Assembly (NCBI GenBank): GCA_003451915.1
Contig: DMJC01000047.1
Span: forward strand, 1 to 8,442
From: Clostridiales bacterium
GTDB taxonomy: Bacteria > Bacillota > Clostridia > Saccharofermentanales > UBA5734
Reading direction: 5' to 3'
DNA: 8,442 bases
Of the stretch, positions 1 through 6,310 are shown piece after piece. How positions within the stretch are numbered: the first letter of the stretch is position 1; each line of letters begins with the position of its first letter. The translations under genes were made by a program, and so were the position numbers. The notes below the pieces were generated by a model, which saw only the letters and a program-made list of their open reading frames with translations, was not told where the DNA came from and did no database searches.

Positions 1-522
1 CAACAATTCGCTGAGTGCGTTGACCTGCGCGGTTTCAATGACAGGCACACTGTTGATCTGACGCCGCAGTTCCGGTAAAAAATCTGCATGAATGCCATTT
101 TTAGAAACCAGTTCTTCGATGAGAAAATCTTCTGGGTCAACCATGAGGACAGGGCCGCCCAGCAGTGCGCCGACAACGTTGTTGTCGAGCATGATCGGTG
201 CTGCCCAGTGCGTCAGGCCAAGGGGGCAGAAATAGATGTACTGGTCGCCGAAACGTTCAGCCTGGTAACAGCCGTAGAGGTGTGAATTAGCGCAAATCCT
301 TGATACGCCCCTATCTTCGCGTGATCCGCCGGGTAAAACAGCGCCGGCCAATTCACAGATATGAGCCTGATCCTGACGTGAGACCGCGAGGTGCAGTGTT
401 TCGCCCATCGGATCAATGACCCGGCAGGGCACGCCACAAGAGCGGCTATAGCTATCGCAAGCTTGTACAGCCTTTTTCAAATTAATCCCCCGCTGCTGCT
501 CTTTCAGGTCAACCGGCGTCAC
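1..522 (-). CDS. PocR-domain sensor/transcriptional regulator, C-terminus cut off by the window edge
   Basis: The 174 visible codons encode an N-terminal sensory domain that I recognise as the PocR ligand-binding type. The signature is around residues 97-127: a YFCPLGLTHWAAPI stretch followed by NNVVGALLGGPVL. PocR domains are known to sense small organic molecules such as 1,2-propanediol, and are usually fused to an AraC-type helix-turn-helix, a histidine kinase or a GGDEF module. Which of these follows here lies beyond position 1. Seven cysteines occur in the visible part (residues 22, 29, 33, 56, 77, 85, 99), and the domain family is cysteine-rich. There is no signal peptide or membrane segment, so it is probably cytoplasmic. 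I chose the GTG at 520-522 because a near-perfect Shine-Dalgarno (GGAGGTGA, 528-535) lies 5 bases upstream. The in-frame ATG at 538-540 would sit upstream of that site and almost at the predicted transcript end. The frame is open to position 1. Domain call fairly sure; final function unknown. Confidence 0.82.
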   Translation of the reverse strand, partial: MTPVDLKEQQRGINLKKAVQACDSYSRSCGVPCRVIDPMGETLHLAVSRQDQAHICELAGAVLPGGSREDRGVSRICANSHLYGCYQAERFGDQYIYFCPLGLTHWAAPIMLDNNVVGALLGGPVLMVDPEDFLIEELVSKNGIHADFLPELRRQINSVPVIETAQVNALSELL

Positions 523-527
523 AAGAG

Positions 528-535
528 TCACCTCC
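528..535 (-). promoter_or_regulatory. Ribosome binding site deciding the PocR-gene start
   Basis: The minus strand reads GGAGGTGA, an 8-base match to the 16S anti-Shine-Dalgarno, ending 5 bases before the GTG at 520-522. This spacing favours GTG over the in-frame ATG at 538-540, which lies on the upstream side of the site. Confidence 0.8.
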
Positions 536-552
536 AGCATTTACTGTTTCAT

Positions 553-582
553 TCTATAACAGATTGAAAAAGCATGTTGCAA
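553..582 (-). promoter_or_regulatory. Predicted sigma-70-type promoter of the PocR-domain gene
   Basis: On the minus strand a -35 element TTGCAA (577-582) and a -10 element TATAGA (553-558) are separated by 18 bases, each matching 4 of 6 consensus positions. Transcription would start near 546, giving a leader of roughly 24 bases that contains the Shine-Dalgarno at 528-535. It lies in the 76-base gap after rel, so the PocR gene probably has its own transcript. The -35 hexamer lies inside a perfect 8-base palindrome, GTTGCAAC (576-583), which could be a regulator site; that part is speculative. Confidence 0.6.
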
Positions 583-602
583 CTTTTTTATACTGATTTG
601 TA

Positions 603-617
603 ATAATCGGCGATTAT
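603..617. repeat. Perfect 15-base palindrome at the rel stop codon
   Basis: The minus strand reads ATAATCG-C-CGATTAT: two 7-base arms around one central base. Its edge falls on the first sequenced base of the rel stop codon (617-619). It has no following T-run on the minus strand, so it is a poor intrinsic terminator. It could be a protein-binding site or a weak 3'-end hairpin, or chance in AT-rich sequence. No canonical terminator was found after rel. Confidence 0.4.
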
Positions 618-2917
618 CAATGGCCCCGGCGGACATCGATAACATCTTTGACAGCTTTGATCCGGCCAAGGACCCGATCGTACTGATTCTGACTGTTGAC
701 CTCAATGGTCATGATCAAGGTTGCCGTGACATCTTTCATCGCTGTGATCTGGCCCGACAGGATTGACACCTTTTCGTCAGCAATGGCATTGGAAATTTCA
801 GCCAGTAAGTGTCGGCGGTCACGAGCCAGTATTTTTAATTCTACTTGATAAGAAGACCCGGTTTCTTCTTTGGCCCAGGCGACATCGATCAGGCGTGAAG
901 CTCTTTCAGCATTGTCTGCCGAACCGGCCGCTGCTGACATCAGATGCCGGATATTGCTGCAGTCTGTGCGATGGACAGCGACACCTTTACCGCGGGTCAC
1001 ATAGCCGATGATAGGATCTCCGGGCACCGGGCTGCAACAGCGGGAAAGTTTGACCAGACAGTTTTCAATACCTTTAACGATAATCCCCTGATCAGCCCGA
1101 GAGGCAGGCTTGGTTTTGGTCGACTTCGGCAGCATCTGGGCTGCATCTTCGGGTGACAGGCTGGAAATTTGCGGACTGTAAACCAGCTGGCCGGTCGGGC
1201 TGATGCGGTAACCGAGTTTCAGCCGTTCCTCCTCGGGCAGGCAGCGGATATATTCATCCCGCAGACGCGGTATGATCTTGCCGGCCGAAATGCCGCCATA
1301 GCCGATCGCAGCATAGAGATCATCGACAGAATTGAGCGTGTGCCGGCGGAAAATCGGTTCGAGATAATCGGTTTTCAGCAACTGGGCTGGCGTAAAGCCT
1401 GTCTTGCGGATTTCGCGCTCAACAATTTCCTTGCCGCGAATGACGTTTTCTTCCCGCATCTCCTTTTTGAACCACTGGCTGATTTTAGTGCGGGCTGATG
1501 CGCTCTTGACGATTTTCAGCCAGTCGCGGCTGGGACCGTGTACTTTTTCCGATGTGAGGATTTCAACGATATCCCCGTTTTTCAGTTCATAAGTCAATGG
1601 CACGATCCGCCCGTTGACCTTGGCGCCATACATGCGGTTGCCGATGCCACTGTGTATGTTGTAGGCAAAGTCGATGGGCACAGAACCGGCCGGCAACGAG
1701 CGGACCTCGCCTTTGGGCGTGAAGACGAATACCTCATCGGCCACCAGGCCGCTTTTCAAAGACTCCATGAATTCGCCGGCATCGCGCATGTCTTTCTGCC
1801 ACTCGAGCAGTTGGCGCAGCCAGTTCAGTTTGCCTTCAATACCGTCATTGCTGGCTGTCTGGATGCCTTCTTTGTAGCGCCAGTGAGCGGCGATACCATA
1901 TTCAGCCGTGCGATGCATGGCAAAGGTCCGGATCTGAACCTCGAACGGAATGCCTTTCGGGCCGATCACGGTTGTGTGCAGCGACTGATACATATTGGGT
2001 TTGGGCATGGCAATGTAGTCTTTGAAGCGGCCGGGCATCGGTTTGTACAGCTCATGGACCAGGCCGAGCACGGCATAGCAGTCGGCAACTGTATCGACGA
2101 TGATCCGGGTTGCAAACAGGTCATAGATCTGGTCGAGGCTCTTATCCTGCATTTCCATTTTGCGGTAAATACTGTAAAAATGCTTGGGCCGGCCTTCAAT
2201 TTCTGCTTTGATACCCATTTCGCGGATTTTAGTCTGCAGCTGGACTACGATCTCTTCGAGATATTTCTCGCGTTCCGAACGTTTTTGTGATATCGAGCCG
2301 ACCAGTTCGTAATAAGCGTCGCGGTCGATGTAGCGCAGGCAAAGGTCTTCGAGCTCCCACTTGATTTTATAAATTCCCAGCCGGTGCGCCAGCGGTGCAT
2401 AAATATCCAGTGTTTCACGCGCCTTTTCCTGCTGCTTGTCAGGACTCATATGGCGCATGGTCCGCATGTTATGCAAGCGGTCAGCCAGTTTGATCAGCAC
2501 GACACGAATATCCTTGGCCATGGCCAGAAACATTTTCCGGAAGTTCTCAGCCTGGATTTCCTCTTTTGATGAGTAGGGAATTCTGCTCAGTTTGGTGACG
2601 CCATCAACAAGATTAGCAATATCCTCGCCGAATTCTGCTTTGATATCTTCGATCGTCTTGCTGGTGTCTTCGACGGTGTCGTGCAGCAAGGCTGCCATCA
2701 GGGTGTCGCGGTCAACTTCGAGTTCAGTCAGGATCTCAGCAACTGCCAGAGGATGAATAATATAAGGCTCTCCGGTCGCCCGCCGCTGTTCAGCGTGCGC
2801 AGCCAGCGCATAATCATAAGCCTTGATGATTTCATCGGCATTAGCCGCACCGGTGTAAGCGATATATCGCTGGATGATCGTCTGTAAAATCGGACTGTTG
2901 CGGATGGCTTCGGTCAT
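617..2917 (-). CDS. relA: Bifunctional (p)ppGpp synthetase/hydrolase, long RSH protein (Rel)
   Basis: This 766-residue protein makes (p)ppGpp from ATP and GDP/GTP during starvation and degrades it otherwise, controlling the stringent response on the ribosome. The HD hydrolase domain shows H55, the HD pair at 79-80 (LLHDTVEDT) and D145 (LADRLHNMRTM), so hydrolase activity should be intact. The synthetase domain shows RPKHFYSIYRKM (243-254), DLFATRIIV (266-274), YQSLHTTV (310-317) and E326 in EVQIRT. The RFKD at 297-300 is the RXKD signature of bifunctional Rel/SpoT enzymes rather than the EXDD of synthetase-only RelA. A TGS domain follows (about 393-455), then the Cys/His zinc-finger-like domain (C620, C627, C628, H649, C653) and a C-terminal ACT domain (about 690-766). 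Length is typical. The start ATG overlaps the recJ stop as ATGA and is preceded by AGGAGG (2925-2930), implying translational coupling. Identity is very secure. Confidence 0.97.
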   Translation of the reverse strand: MTEAIRNSPILQTIIQRYIAYTGAANADEIIKAYDYALAAHAEQRRATGEPYIIHPLAVAEILTELEVDRDTLMAALLHDTVEDTSKTIEDIKAEFGEDIANLVDGVTKLSRIPYSSKEEIQAENFRKMFLAMAKDIRVVLIKLADRLHNMRTMRHMSPDKQQEKARETLDIYAPLAHRLGIYKIKWELEDLCLRYIDRDAYYELVGSISQKRSEREKYLEEIVVQLQTKIREMGIKAEIEGRPKHFYSIYRKMEMQDKSLDQIYDLFATRIIVDTVADCYAVLGLVHELYKPMPGRFKDYIAMPKPNMYQSLHTTVIGPKGIPFEVQIRTFAMHRTAEYGIAAHWRYKEGIQTASNDGIEGKLNWLRQLLEWQKDMRDAGEFMESLKSGLVADEVFVFTPKGEVRSLPAGSVPIDFAYNIHSGIGNRMYGAKVNGRIVPLTYELKNGDIVEILTSEKVHGPSRDWLKIVKSASARTKISQWFKKEMREENVIRGKEIVEREIRKTGFTPAQLLKTDYLEPIFRRHTLNSVDDLYAAIGYGGISAGKIIPRLRDEYIRCLPEEERLKLGYRISPTGQLVYSPQISSLSPEDAAQMLPKSTKTKPASRADQGIIVKGIENCLVKLSRCCSPVPGDPIIGYVTRGKGVAVHRTDCSNIRHLMSAAAGSADNAERASRLIDVAWAKEETGSSYQVELKILARDRRHLLAEISNAIADEKVSILSGQITAMKDVTATLIMTIEVNSQNQYDRVLGRIKAVKDVIDVRRGH

Positions 2918-5004
2918 GGTGATTCCTCCTCTGCCTGCAGGCGCTGATAGGTTGGTGAATCTTCCAGCCGAACACGATTGGCAGCCGGCAGCAGGGCCAG
3001 GCGTACGCGGTCAGCACCCAGCCGCTGCAAACTGAGCAAGCCGGTTTCTTCAAAAACGGTCAATATCCTGGCCAGACGGAATCCGTTGAGATTAAAGCCA
3101 TAGCTGCGGGCAACCCGGCGTGACAGCAACGACAAATCTGCGATAAGCGGCTGTTCGCCATAGCGGGCTTTGATAAACTGATAGACTGCTTTGTATTCGT
3201 TATGACTGGGTTTTAATGCCTGAAGCGGTACCCGAAACTGATTCATCAGCGGTTTCAGGTCTGTGCAGTGGCCATAGGCTTCTTCAGCCAGCCAGGGGCG
3301 GTCAAGCAATTCGTCCTGGCAATCGCTGTGCCGGATGTCCCGGACAGTCAGCTGTACCGTCGCCCTGCCCATCCACTCATTAAGGTCAAGCGAAAAAAGA
3401 ATATCGACAGCGTCGCCCTGTGCAAAAAGATCATCGGCTTCACCGAGTCCAAATGCGATCGCATCCAGTTGATTCTGGCGGTCAGGTGCCGACAGCTGAA
3501 GTTTCAGGTGGCGGCCATTGCCAGTCAGGCGGACGGATGACAGCGGCAATTTCCGGCAAATCAGCTGCGGCTGAGGATTGTCCTCGCCAAAAGGCGCCAG
3601 CTGCTGCAATGCCAAGGCATTGGCAACGGTCAGCTCGGCCGGGCTGACCTCAAGATCAGCCTGCAAGGTCGGTCGCAGCTGCTCCGGCTGCAGAGTTTTT
3701 CGCGCATGTTCGTTAATCGCCTGAATAAAATCAGCCAGCTCGTCTTCTTTGACGACCAGGCCAGCGGCCTTGCGATGGCCGCCGAATTTGACCGTGTATT
3801 GTGACGCAGCACTGATCGCCGCCAGAATATCATAATCGCCCCAGGTCCGGCACGAACCGCGGTACACACCATCCTCACCAGTCATGACGATCACCGGCCG
3901 GCAATACTGCTCAGCCAGGCGGGCCGCAACAATGCCGATCACACCATGGTGCCAGTTCTCGCGGGCTACAACGATCAGATCGCTGCCGGTAAAATCAAAA
4001 TTGTTATCAATATCCTGAATGGCCTCGGCCATGATCGATATTTCCATTTCCTGCCGGCGGCGGTTGAGATCACTCAGGCTGGCCGCAGCGACTGCCGCCA
4101 CAGCCGGGTCTTCTGTCAGCAGCAGATCCAGAGCAACTGACGCATTACCCAGCCGGCCAGCTGCATTGATTCGCGGAGCCAAAACATATCCCAAGGTCTG
4201 AGCCGTGACAGTTTTTTCGGACAGGCCAACCGCTTCAATCAGGGCGGCCAATCCGCATTGCTGTTTTTTAGAAATTCTGGCTAAGCCGGTGCTGACGATC
4301 ATGCGGTTCTCACCGAGCAGCGGCACAACATCGGCAACTGTGCCCAGGGCAGCCAGTTCCAGGTCGGCCTGCCAGAGATCACCCAGATTCATCCGAATAC
4401 TGATCGCCTGAATCAGTTTCAAGGCAACGCCGACTCCGGCCAGACCGCGGAACGGATAACTGCTGTCCGATCGTTTCGGGTTAACGACTGCTTCGGCGGG
4501 TGGCAAGGTCGGCTGGCACTCATGGTGATCGGTCACAATGACACGGACGCCGGCCTGCCGGAGCTGGCTGATTTCCTCAAGACTGGCAATGCCACAGTCG
4601 ACAGTGACCAAAAAACGGCCGCCCTCAGCCAGAATCCGGGCTGCGCCGGCAGACGTCAAACCATAGCCATCGGTCATGCGGTCAGGAATAACCTCACGGC
4701 AAGGAACGCCGATGCGACGTAAAAAGCGGGACAACAAAGCTGTAGCTGTAATGCCGTCAACATCATAATCGCCATGAATGAACAAGGTCTCATGGGAATT
4801 GATAGCCTCGATGATCACTGCGCAGGCCTGATCCATGTCCGGCAGCAGAAACGGGTCGTGAAGAAAGTCGAGTGACGGATTGAGAAAGGCCGACACCTGA
4901 GCCGGTTCAAAAAGGCCGCGGCTGTGCAGAATCCGCTCAGCCAGCGTTCCAGCCTGCGGTACAGCAGCATTCAAACGCCATTCTTTGCGCATCAGCAGGG
5001 CCAT
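2914..5004 (-). CDS. recJ: Single-stranded-DNA-specific 5'-3' exonuclease RecJ
   Basis: RecJ degrades single-stranded DNA 5' to 3' in recombination, mismatch and base-excision repair. All DHH-family metal motifs are visible: HGDYDVDG (77-84), VTVDCGI (133-139), TDHHE (158-162), GTVADVVPL (221-229) and APRINAAGR (276-284). A DHHA1 domain follows (about 342-420, with WHHGVIGIVAARLAEQ and GGHRKAAG at 408-415). The RecJ OB-fold is at about 440-560 (LQQLAPFGEDNPQP). A further region (about 565-696) resembles the extra C-terminal winged-helix-like extension of Bacillota RecJ proteins, with VFEETGLLSL and a closing DSPTYQRL. Total length of 696 residues is longer than the roughly 577 of the E. coli protein for this reason. 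The ATG at 5002-5004 is preceded by AGGAGG (5016-5021) at 11 bases, slightly long; an in-frame CTG lies nearer but is an unlikely start. The gene ends inside the rel start codon. Confidence 0.96.
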   Translation of the reverse strand: MALLMRKEWRLNAAVPQAGTLAERILHSRGLFEPAQVSAFLNPSLDFLHDPFLLPDMDQACAVIIEAINSHETLFIHGDYDVDGITATALLSRFLRRIGVPCREVIPDRMTDGYGLTSAGAARILAEGGRFLVTVDCGIASLEEISQLRQAGVRVIVTDHHECQPTLPPAEAVVNPKRSDSSYPFRGLAGVGVALKLIQAISIRMNLGDLWQADLELAALGTVADVVPLLGENRMIVSTGLARISKKQQCGLAALIEAVGLSEKTVTAQTLGYVLAPRINAAGRLGNASVALDLLLTEDPAVAAVAAASLSDLNRRRQEMEISIMAEAIQDIDNNFDFTGSDLIVVARENWHHGVIGIVAARLAEQYCRPVIVMTGEDGVYRGSCRTWGDYDILAAISAASQYTVKFGGHRKAAGLVVKEDELADFIQAINEHARKTLQPEQLRPTLQADLEVSPAELTVANALALQQLAPFGEDNPQPQLICRKLPLSSVRLTGNGRHLKLQLSAPDRQNQLDAIAFGLGEADDLFAQGDAVDILFSLDLNEWMGRATVQLTVRDIRHSDCQDELLDRPWLAEEAYGHCTDLKPLMNQFRVPLQALKPSHNEYKAVYQFIKARYGEQPLIADLSLLSRRVARSYGFNLNGFRLARILTVFEETGLLSLQRLGADRVRLALLPAANRVRLEDSPTYQRLQAEEESP

Positions 5005-5115
5005 GCTCAGCCGCGCCTCCTTTCCCTGTCACCTTAATGGATAAAATGAGAGCCCGATTGCCGTACACCGACATCGAGCTCCCCGTTTGGCGAATCTTTT
5101 TTGTTCGATTGAACC
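5005..5115. other. 111-base gap between yqeY and recJ
   Basis: It contains the recJ Shine-Dalgarno AGGAGG at 5016-5021. I find no paired -35/-10 elements and no hairpin followed by a T-run. recJ is therefore probably transcribed by read-through from the rpsU promoter, although a weak promoter cannot be excluded. Confidence 0.5.
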
Positions 5116-5559
5116 TCAGTCCAGCAAGCGTTTGACAATCTGATTGACCAGTTTGCCGTCAGCTCGCCCCTTGACATCCGGCATCAGGATTTTCATGACC
5201 TGGCCCATGTCTCTGGCTGACTGGGCTCCCGAACGGCTGATGGCCTGGCGGACCAGATCCTCAATCTCAGCCTCAGAAAGCTGCTTGGGCAGATACTCTT
5301 CGATGATAGCCATCTCAGCGCGATTCTTGTCAATCATATCCTGGCGATTGCTGCCAGCGAGTTCCTGAACCGTTTCAGCGCGCTTTTTGTATTCTTTGGC
5401 CAGGACCTCGGCTATGCCGGCCTCGTCGAGTTCTATTCTGGAATCTTTCTCGACCTGCAGAACACCAGCCCTGATAATCTGTAACAGATCCTTGCGCAGG
5501 ATGTCCTTGTTACGCATGGCGGTTTTGAGGTCATCCAACAGACGCTCTTTCATGTTCAT
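5116..5559 (-). CDS. yqeY: GatB/YqeY domain protein
   Basis: This 147-residue protein matches the stand-alone YqeY family over its full length. The N-terminus reads LLDDLKTAMRNKD (7-19). The family's typical central stretch is IIEEYLPKQLSEAEIEDLV (85-103). The C-terminal signature includes DMGQVMKILMP (117-127) and GRADGKLVNQIVKRLL (131-146). The fold is shared with the C-terminal tail of GatB, the tRNA-dependent amidotransferase subunit that binds tRNA; the role of the stand-alone protein is poorly defined, with an RNA or tRNA link assumed. It starts 5 bases after the rpsU stop (TGA followed by in-frame TAA). The Shine-Dalgarno is weak (AGGAAA, 5571-5576, 11 bases away), suggesting coupling to rpsU translation. 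An ATG two codons downstream (5551-5553) is an alternative start. The rpsU-yqeY pairing is widespread, which supports both calls. Confidence 0.95.
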   Translation of the reverse strand: MNMKERLLDDLKTAMRNKDILRKDLLQIIRAGVLQVEKDSRIELDEAGIAEVLAKEYKKRAETVQELAGSNRQDMIDKNRAEMAIIEEYLPKQLSEAEIEDLVRQAISRSGAQSARDMGQVMKILMPDVKGRADGKLVNQIVKRLLD

Positions 5560-5564
5560 GTTTA

Positions 5565-5738
5565 TCAGTGTTTCCTTTTCCTGGCAGCCTCGGACTTCTT
5601 TTTACGTCTGACACTGGGCTTCTCATAATGCTCACGCTTGCGAACTTCCGCAAGAACACCGGACCGGGCACAAGAACGCTTGAATCGTCTCAATGCACTG
5701 TCAAGGGATTCGTTTTCTTTGACTCTGACTTCTGACAT
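5565..5738 (-). CDS. rpsU: 30S ribosomal protein bS21
   Basis: This 57-residue, very basic protein is a full-length bS21, a late-assembling small-subunit protein near the mRNA exit platform that helps translation initiation. The sequence begins [20 protein letters not shown], carries [23 protein letters not shown] near the end, and finishes at KRKH. I chose the ATG at 5736-5738 because GGAGG (5746-5750) lies 7 bases upstream and the family begins there. The longer in-frame ATG at 5811-5813 coincides with the predicted transcription start and would add non-homologous residues. It is the first gene after a strong promoter and heads the rpsU-yqeY-recJ-rel unit. Confidence 0.97.
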   Translation of the reverse strand: MSEVRVKENESLDSALRRFKRSCARSGVLAEVRKREHYEKPSVRRKKKSEAARKRKH

Positions 5739-5745
5739 CTTTTTC

Positions 5746-5750
5746 CCTCC
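5746..5750 (-). promoter_or_regulatory. Ribosome binding site of rpsU
   Basis: GGAGG lies 7 bases upstream of the ATG at 5736-5738, inside the purine-rich run GGGGAGGGAAAAAG. It fixes the S21 start against the upstream in-frame ATG at 5811-5813. Confidence 0.85.
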
Positions 5751-5818
5751 CCTCGTGGCGATGACTGTGGCTGTTCGCCGAACGGCAGACCTGACAAGGC
5801 CAGGCGATACCATGCCAT

Positions 5819-5848
5819 ATTATACTAGCTATCCGCGGCTTACGTCAA
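5819..5848 (-). promoter_or_regulatory. Strong sigma-70-type promoter for the rpsU-yqeY-recJ-rel unit
   Basis: On the minus strand a TTGACG -35 (5843-5848, 5 of 6 consensus positions) and a perfect TATAAT -10 (5819-5824) are separated by 18 bases. Transcription should begin near 5812, leaving a leader of about 73 bases before rpsU. Short GC-rich inverted segments occur in that leader, for example CCTG/CAGG and GTTC/GAAC arms, but none is strong enough for me to call a regulatory structure. Confidence 0.8.
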
Positions 5849-5890
5849 CACTTTTCAAACGAACTGCAAATGCCTGACAAGGGCTTTTCC

Positions 5891-5907
5891 CAAGCCTTAT
5901 GGGCTTG
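5891..5907 (-). terminator. Weak hairpin after the HIT gene, possible terminator
   Basis: CAAGCC and GGCTTG form a 6-bp stem with a 5-base loop, starting 10 bases after the hit stop codon and upstream of the rpsU promoter. The position suits a 3'-end hairpin. However, the minus strand continues GGAAAAG with no T-run, so intrinsic termination would be poor. On the plus strand only TTT follows. Confidence 0.3.
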
Positions 5908-5916
5908 TTTCGGCCC

Positions 5917-6267
5917 TTAAAGCAGTTTCTCTCCGAAGTGCCGGCCGCCGATCAGGTGGAAATGGGTGTGGCGGATGGTCTGACCGCCATCATGACCACA
6001 ATTGTTGATCAAACGGAAGCCGGTCGGGGCAAGGCCTGTTATTCTGGCAACCTGAGCAGCAGCTTTCAGCACAGCAGCCATGTCATCCCGGCCTTGGTCC
6101 GAATCAGCCAATTCCAGGATGTCACCTGAATGATGGCGAGGGACGATCAAAACATGAACACGGGCAACCGGATGCAGATCGTTGAAAGCAACAACGTCAT
6201 CATCCTGATAAACCATTGCCGAGGGAATCTCTCCAGCAATGATTTTGCAAAAAATACAGTCTTTCAT
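5917..6267 (-). CDS. HIT-family (histidine triad) nucleotide hydrolase, Hint-like
   Basis: This 116-residue cytoplasmic protein is of the Hint branch, known for hydrolysing AMP-lysine and other adenosine phosphoramidates. The N-terminus reads CIFCKIIAGEIPS (4-16), with C4 and C7 as the CxxC metal pair seen in many bacterial members. VHVLIVPRHH (37-46) and GFRLINNCGHDGGQ (83-96) follow. The triad is RHTHFHLIGG, with H100, H102 and H104; H102 is the expected nucleophile. The chosen ATG (6265-6267) has GGAGG (6274-6278) 6 bases upstream and matches the family's start. The frame stays open upstream to 6429, but that part is only translated heptamer repeat and stem-loop and should not be annotated as protein. 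No promoter is visible just upstream, so the gene probably depends on read-through from alaS. A nearby alaS is consistent with the family's link to aminoacyl-adenylate chemistry, which is inference. Confidence 0.95.
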   Translation of the reverse strand: MKDCIFCKIIAGEIPSAMVYQDDDVVAFNDLHPVARVHVLIVPRHHSGDILELADSDQGRDDMAAVLKAAAQVARITGLAPTGFRLINNCGHDGGQTIRHTHFHLIGGRHFGEKLL

Positions 6268-6273
6268 AAAAAA

Positions 6274-6278
6274 CCTCC
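6274..6278 (-). promoter_or_regulatory. Ribosome binding site of the HIT gene
   Basis: GGAGG is followed by six T residues and the ATG at 6265-6267. It lies only 6 bases downstream of the stem-loop at 6285-6309. The short sequence AACC-GGA-GGTT around it can form a small 4-bp hairpin. Confidence 0.85.
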
Positions 6279-6284
6279 GGTTGT

Positions 6285-6309
6285 AAAAAATCTGCGGAGC
6301 AGATTTTTT
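6285..6309 (-). terminator. Perfect 11-bp stem-loop with T-run: terminator or attenuator between alaS and hit
   Basis: The minus strand reads AAAAAATCTGC, loop TCC, then GCAGATTTTTT, a perfect inverted repeat whose 3' arm ends in six T. The GC-containing core is 5 bp. Because A- and T-runs flank both sides it could act in either direction. It follows alaS and the heptamer array and would serve as the alaS terminator, but it lies 6 bases before the hit Shine-Dalgarno, leaving no room for a hit promoter. Partial termination or an mRNA-stabilising 5' hairpin are alternatives. Confidence 0.6.
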
Positions 6310-6310
6310 G

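Noticed and set aside
213..437. 74-codon minus-strand frame within the PocR gene
   Set aside because: It is a different frame of the same strand over a well-recognised PocR domain, so it is a shadow.
1538..2290. 250-codon open frame on the plus strand opposite rel
   Set aside because: It lies fully antisense to strongly conserved Rel motifs, has no recognisable domain, and is typical of the shadow frames of a GC-rich gene.
4937..5074. 45-codon small frame on the minus strand overlapping the recJ start, with a GGGGAG upstream
   Set aside because: It overlaps recJ out of frame, shows no recognisable features, and its upstream site is poorly spaced. Chance is the simpler explanation.
5739..5813. 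25-residue N-terminal extension of S21 from the ATG at 5811-5813
   Set aside because: That ATG coincides with the predicted transcription start, lacks a ribosome binding site, and the added residues are not part of the S21 family.
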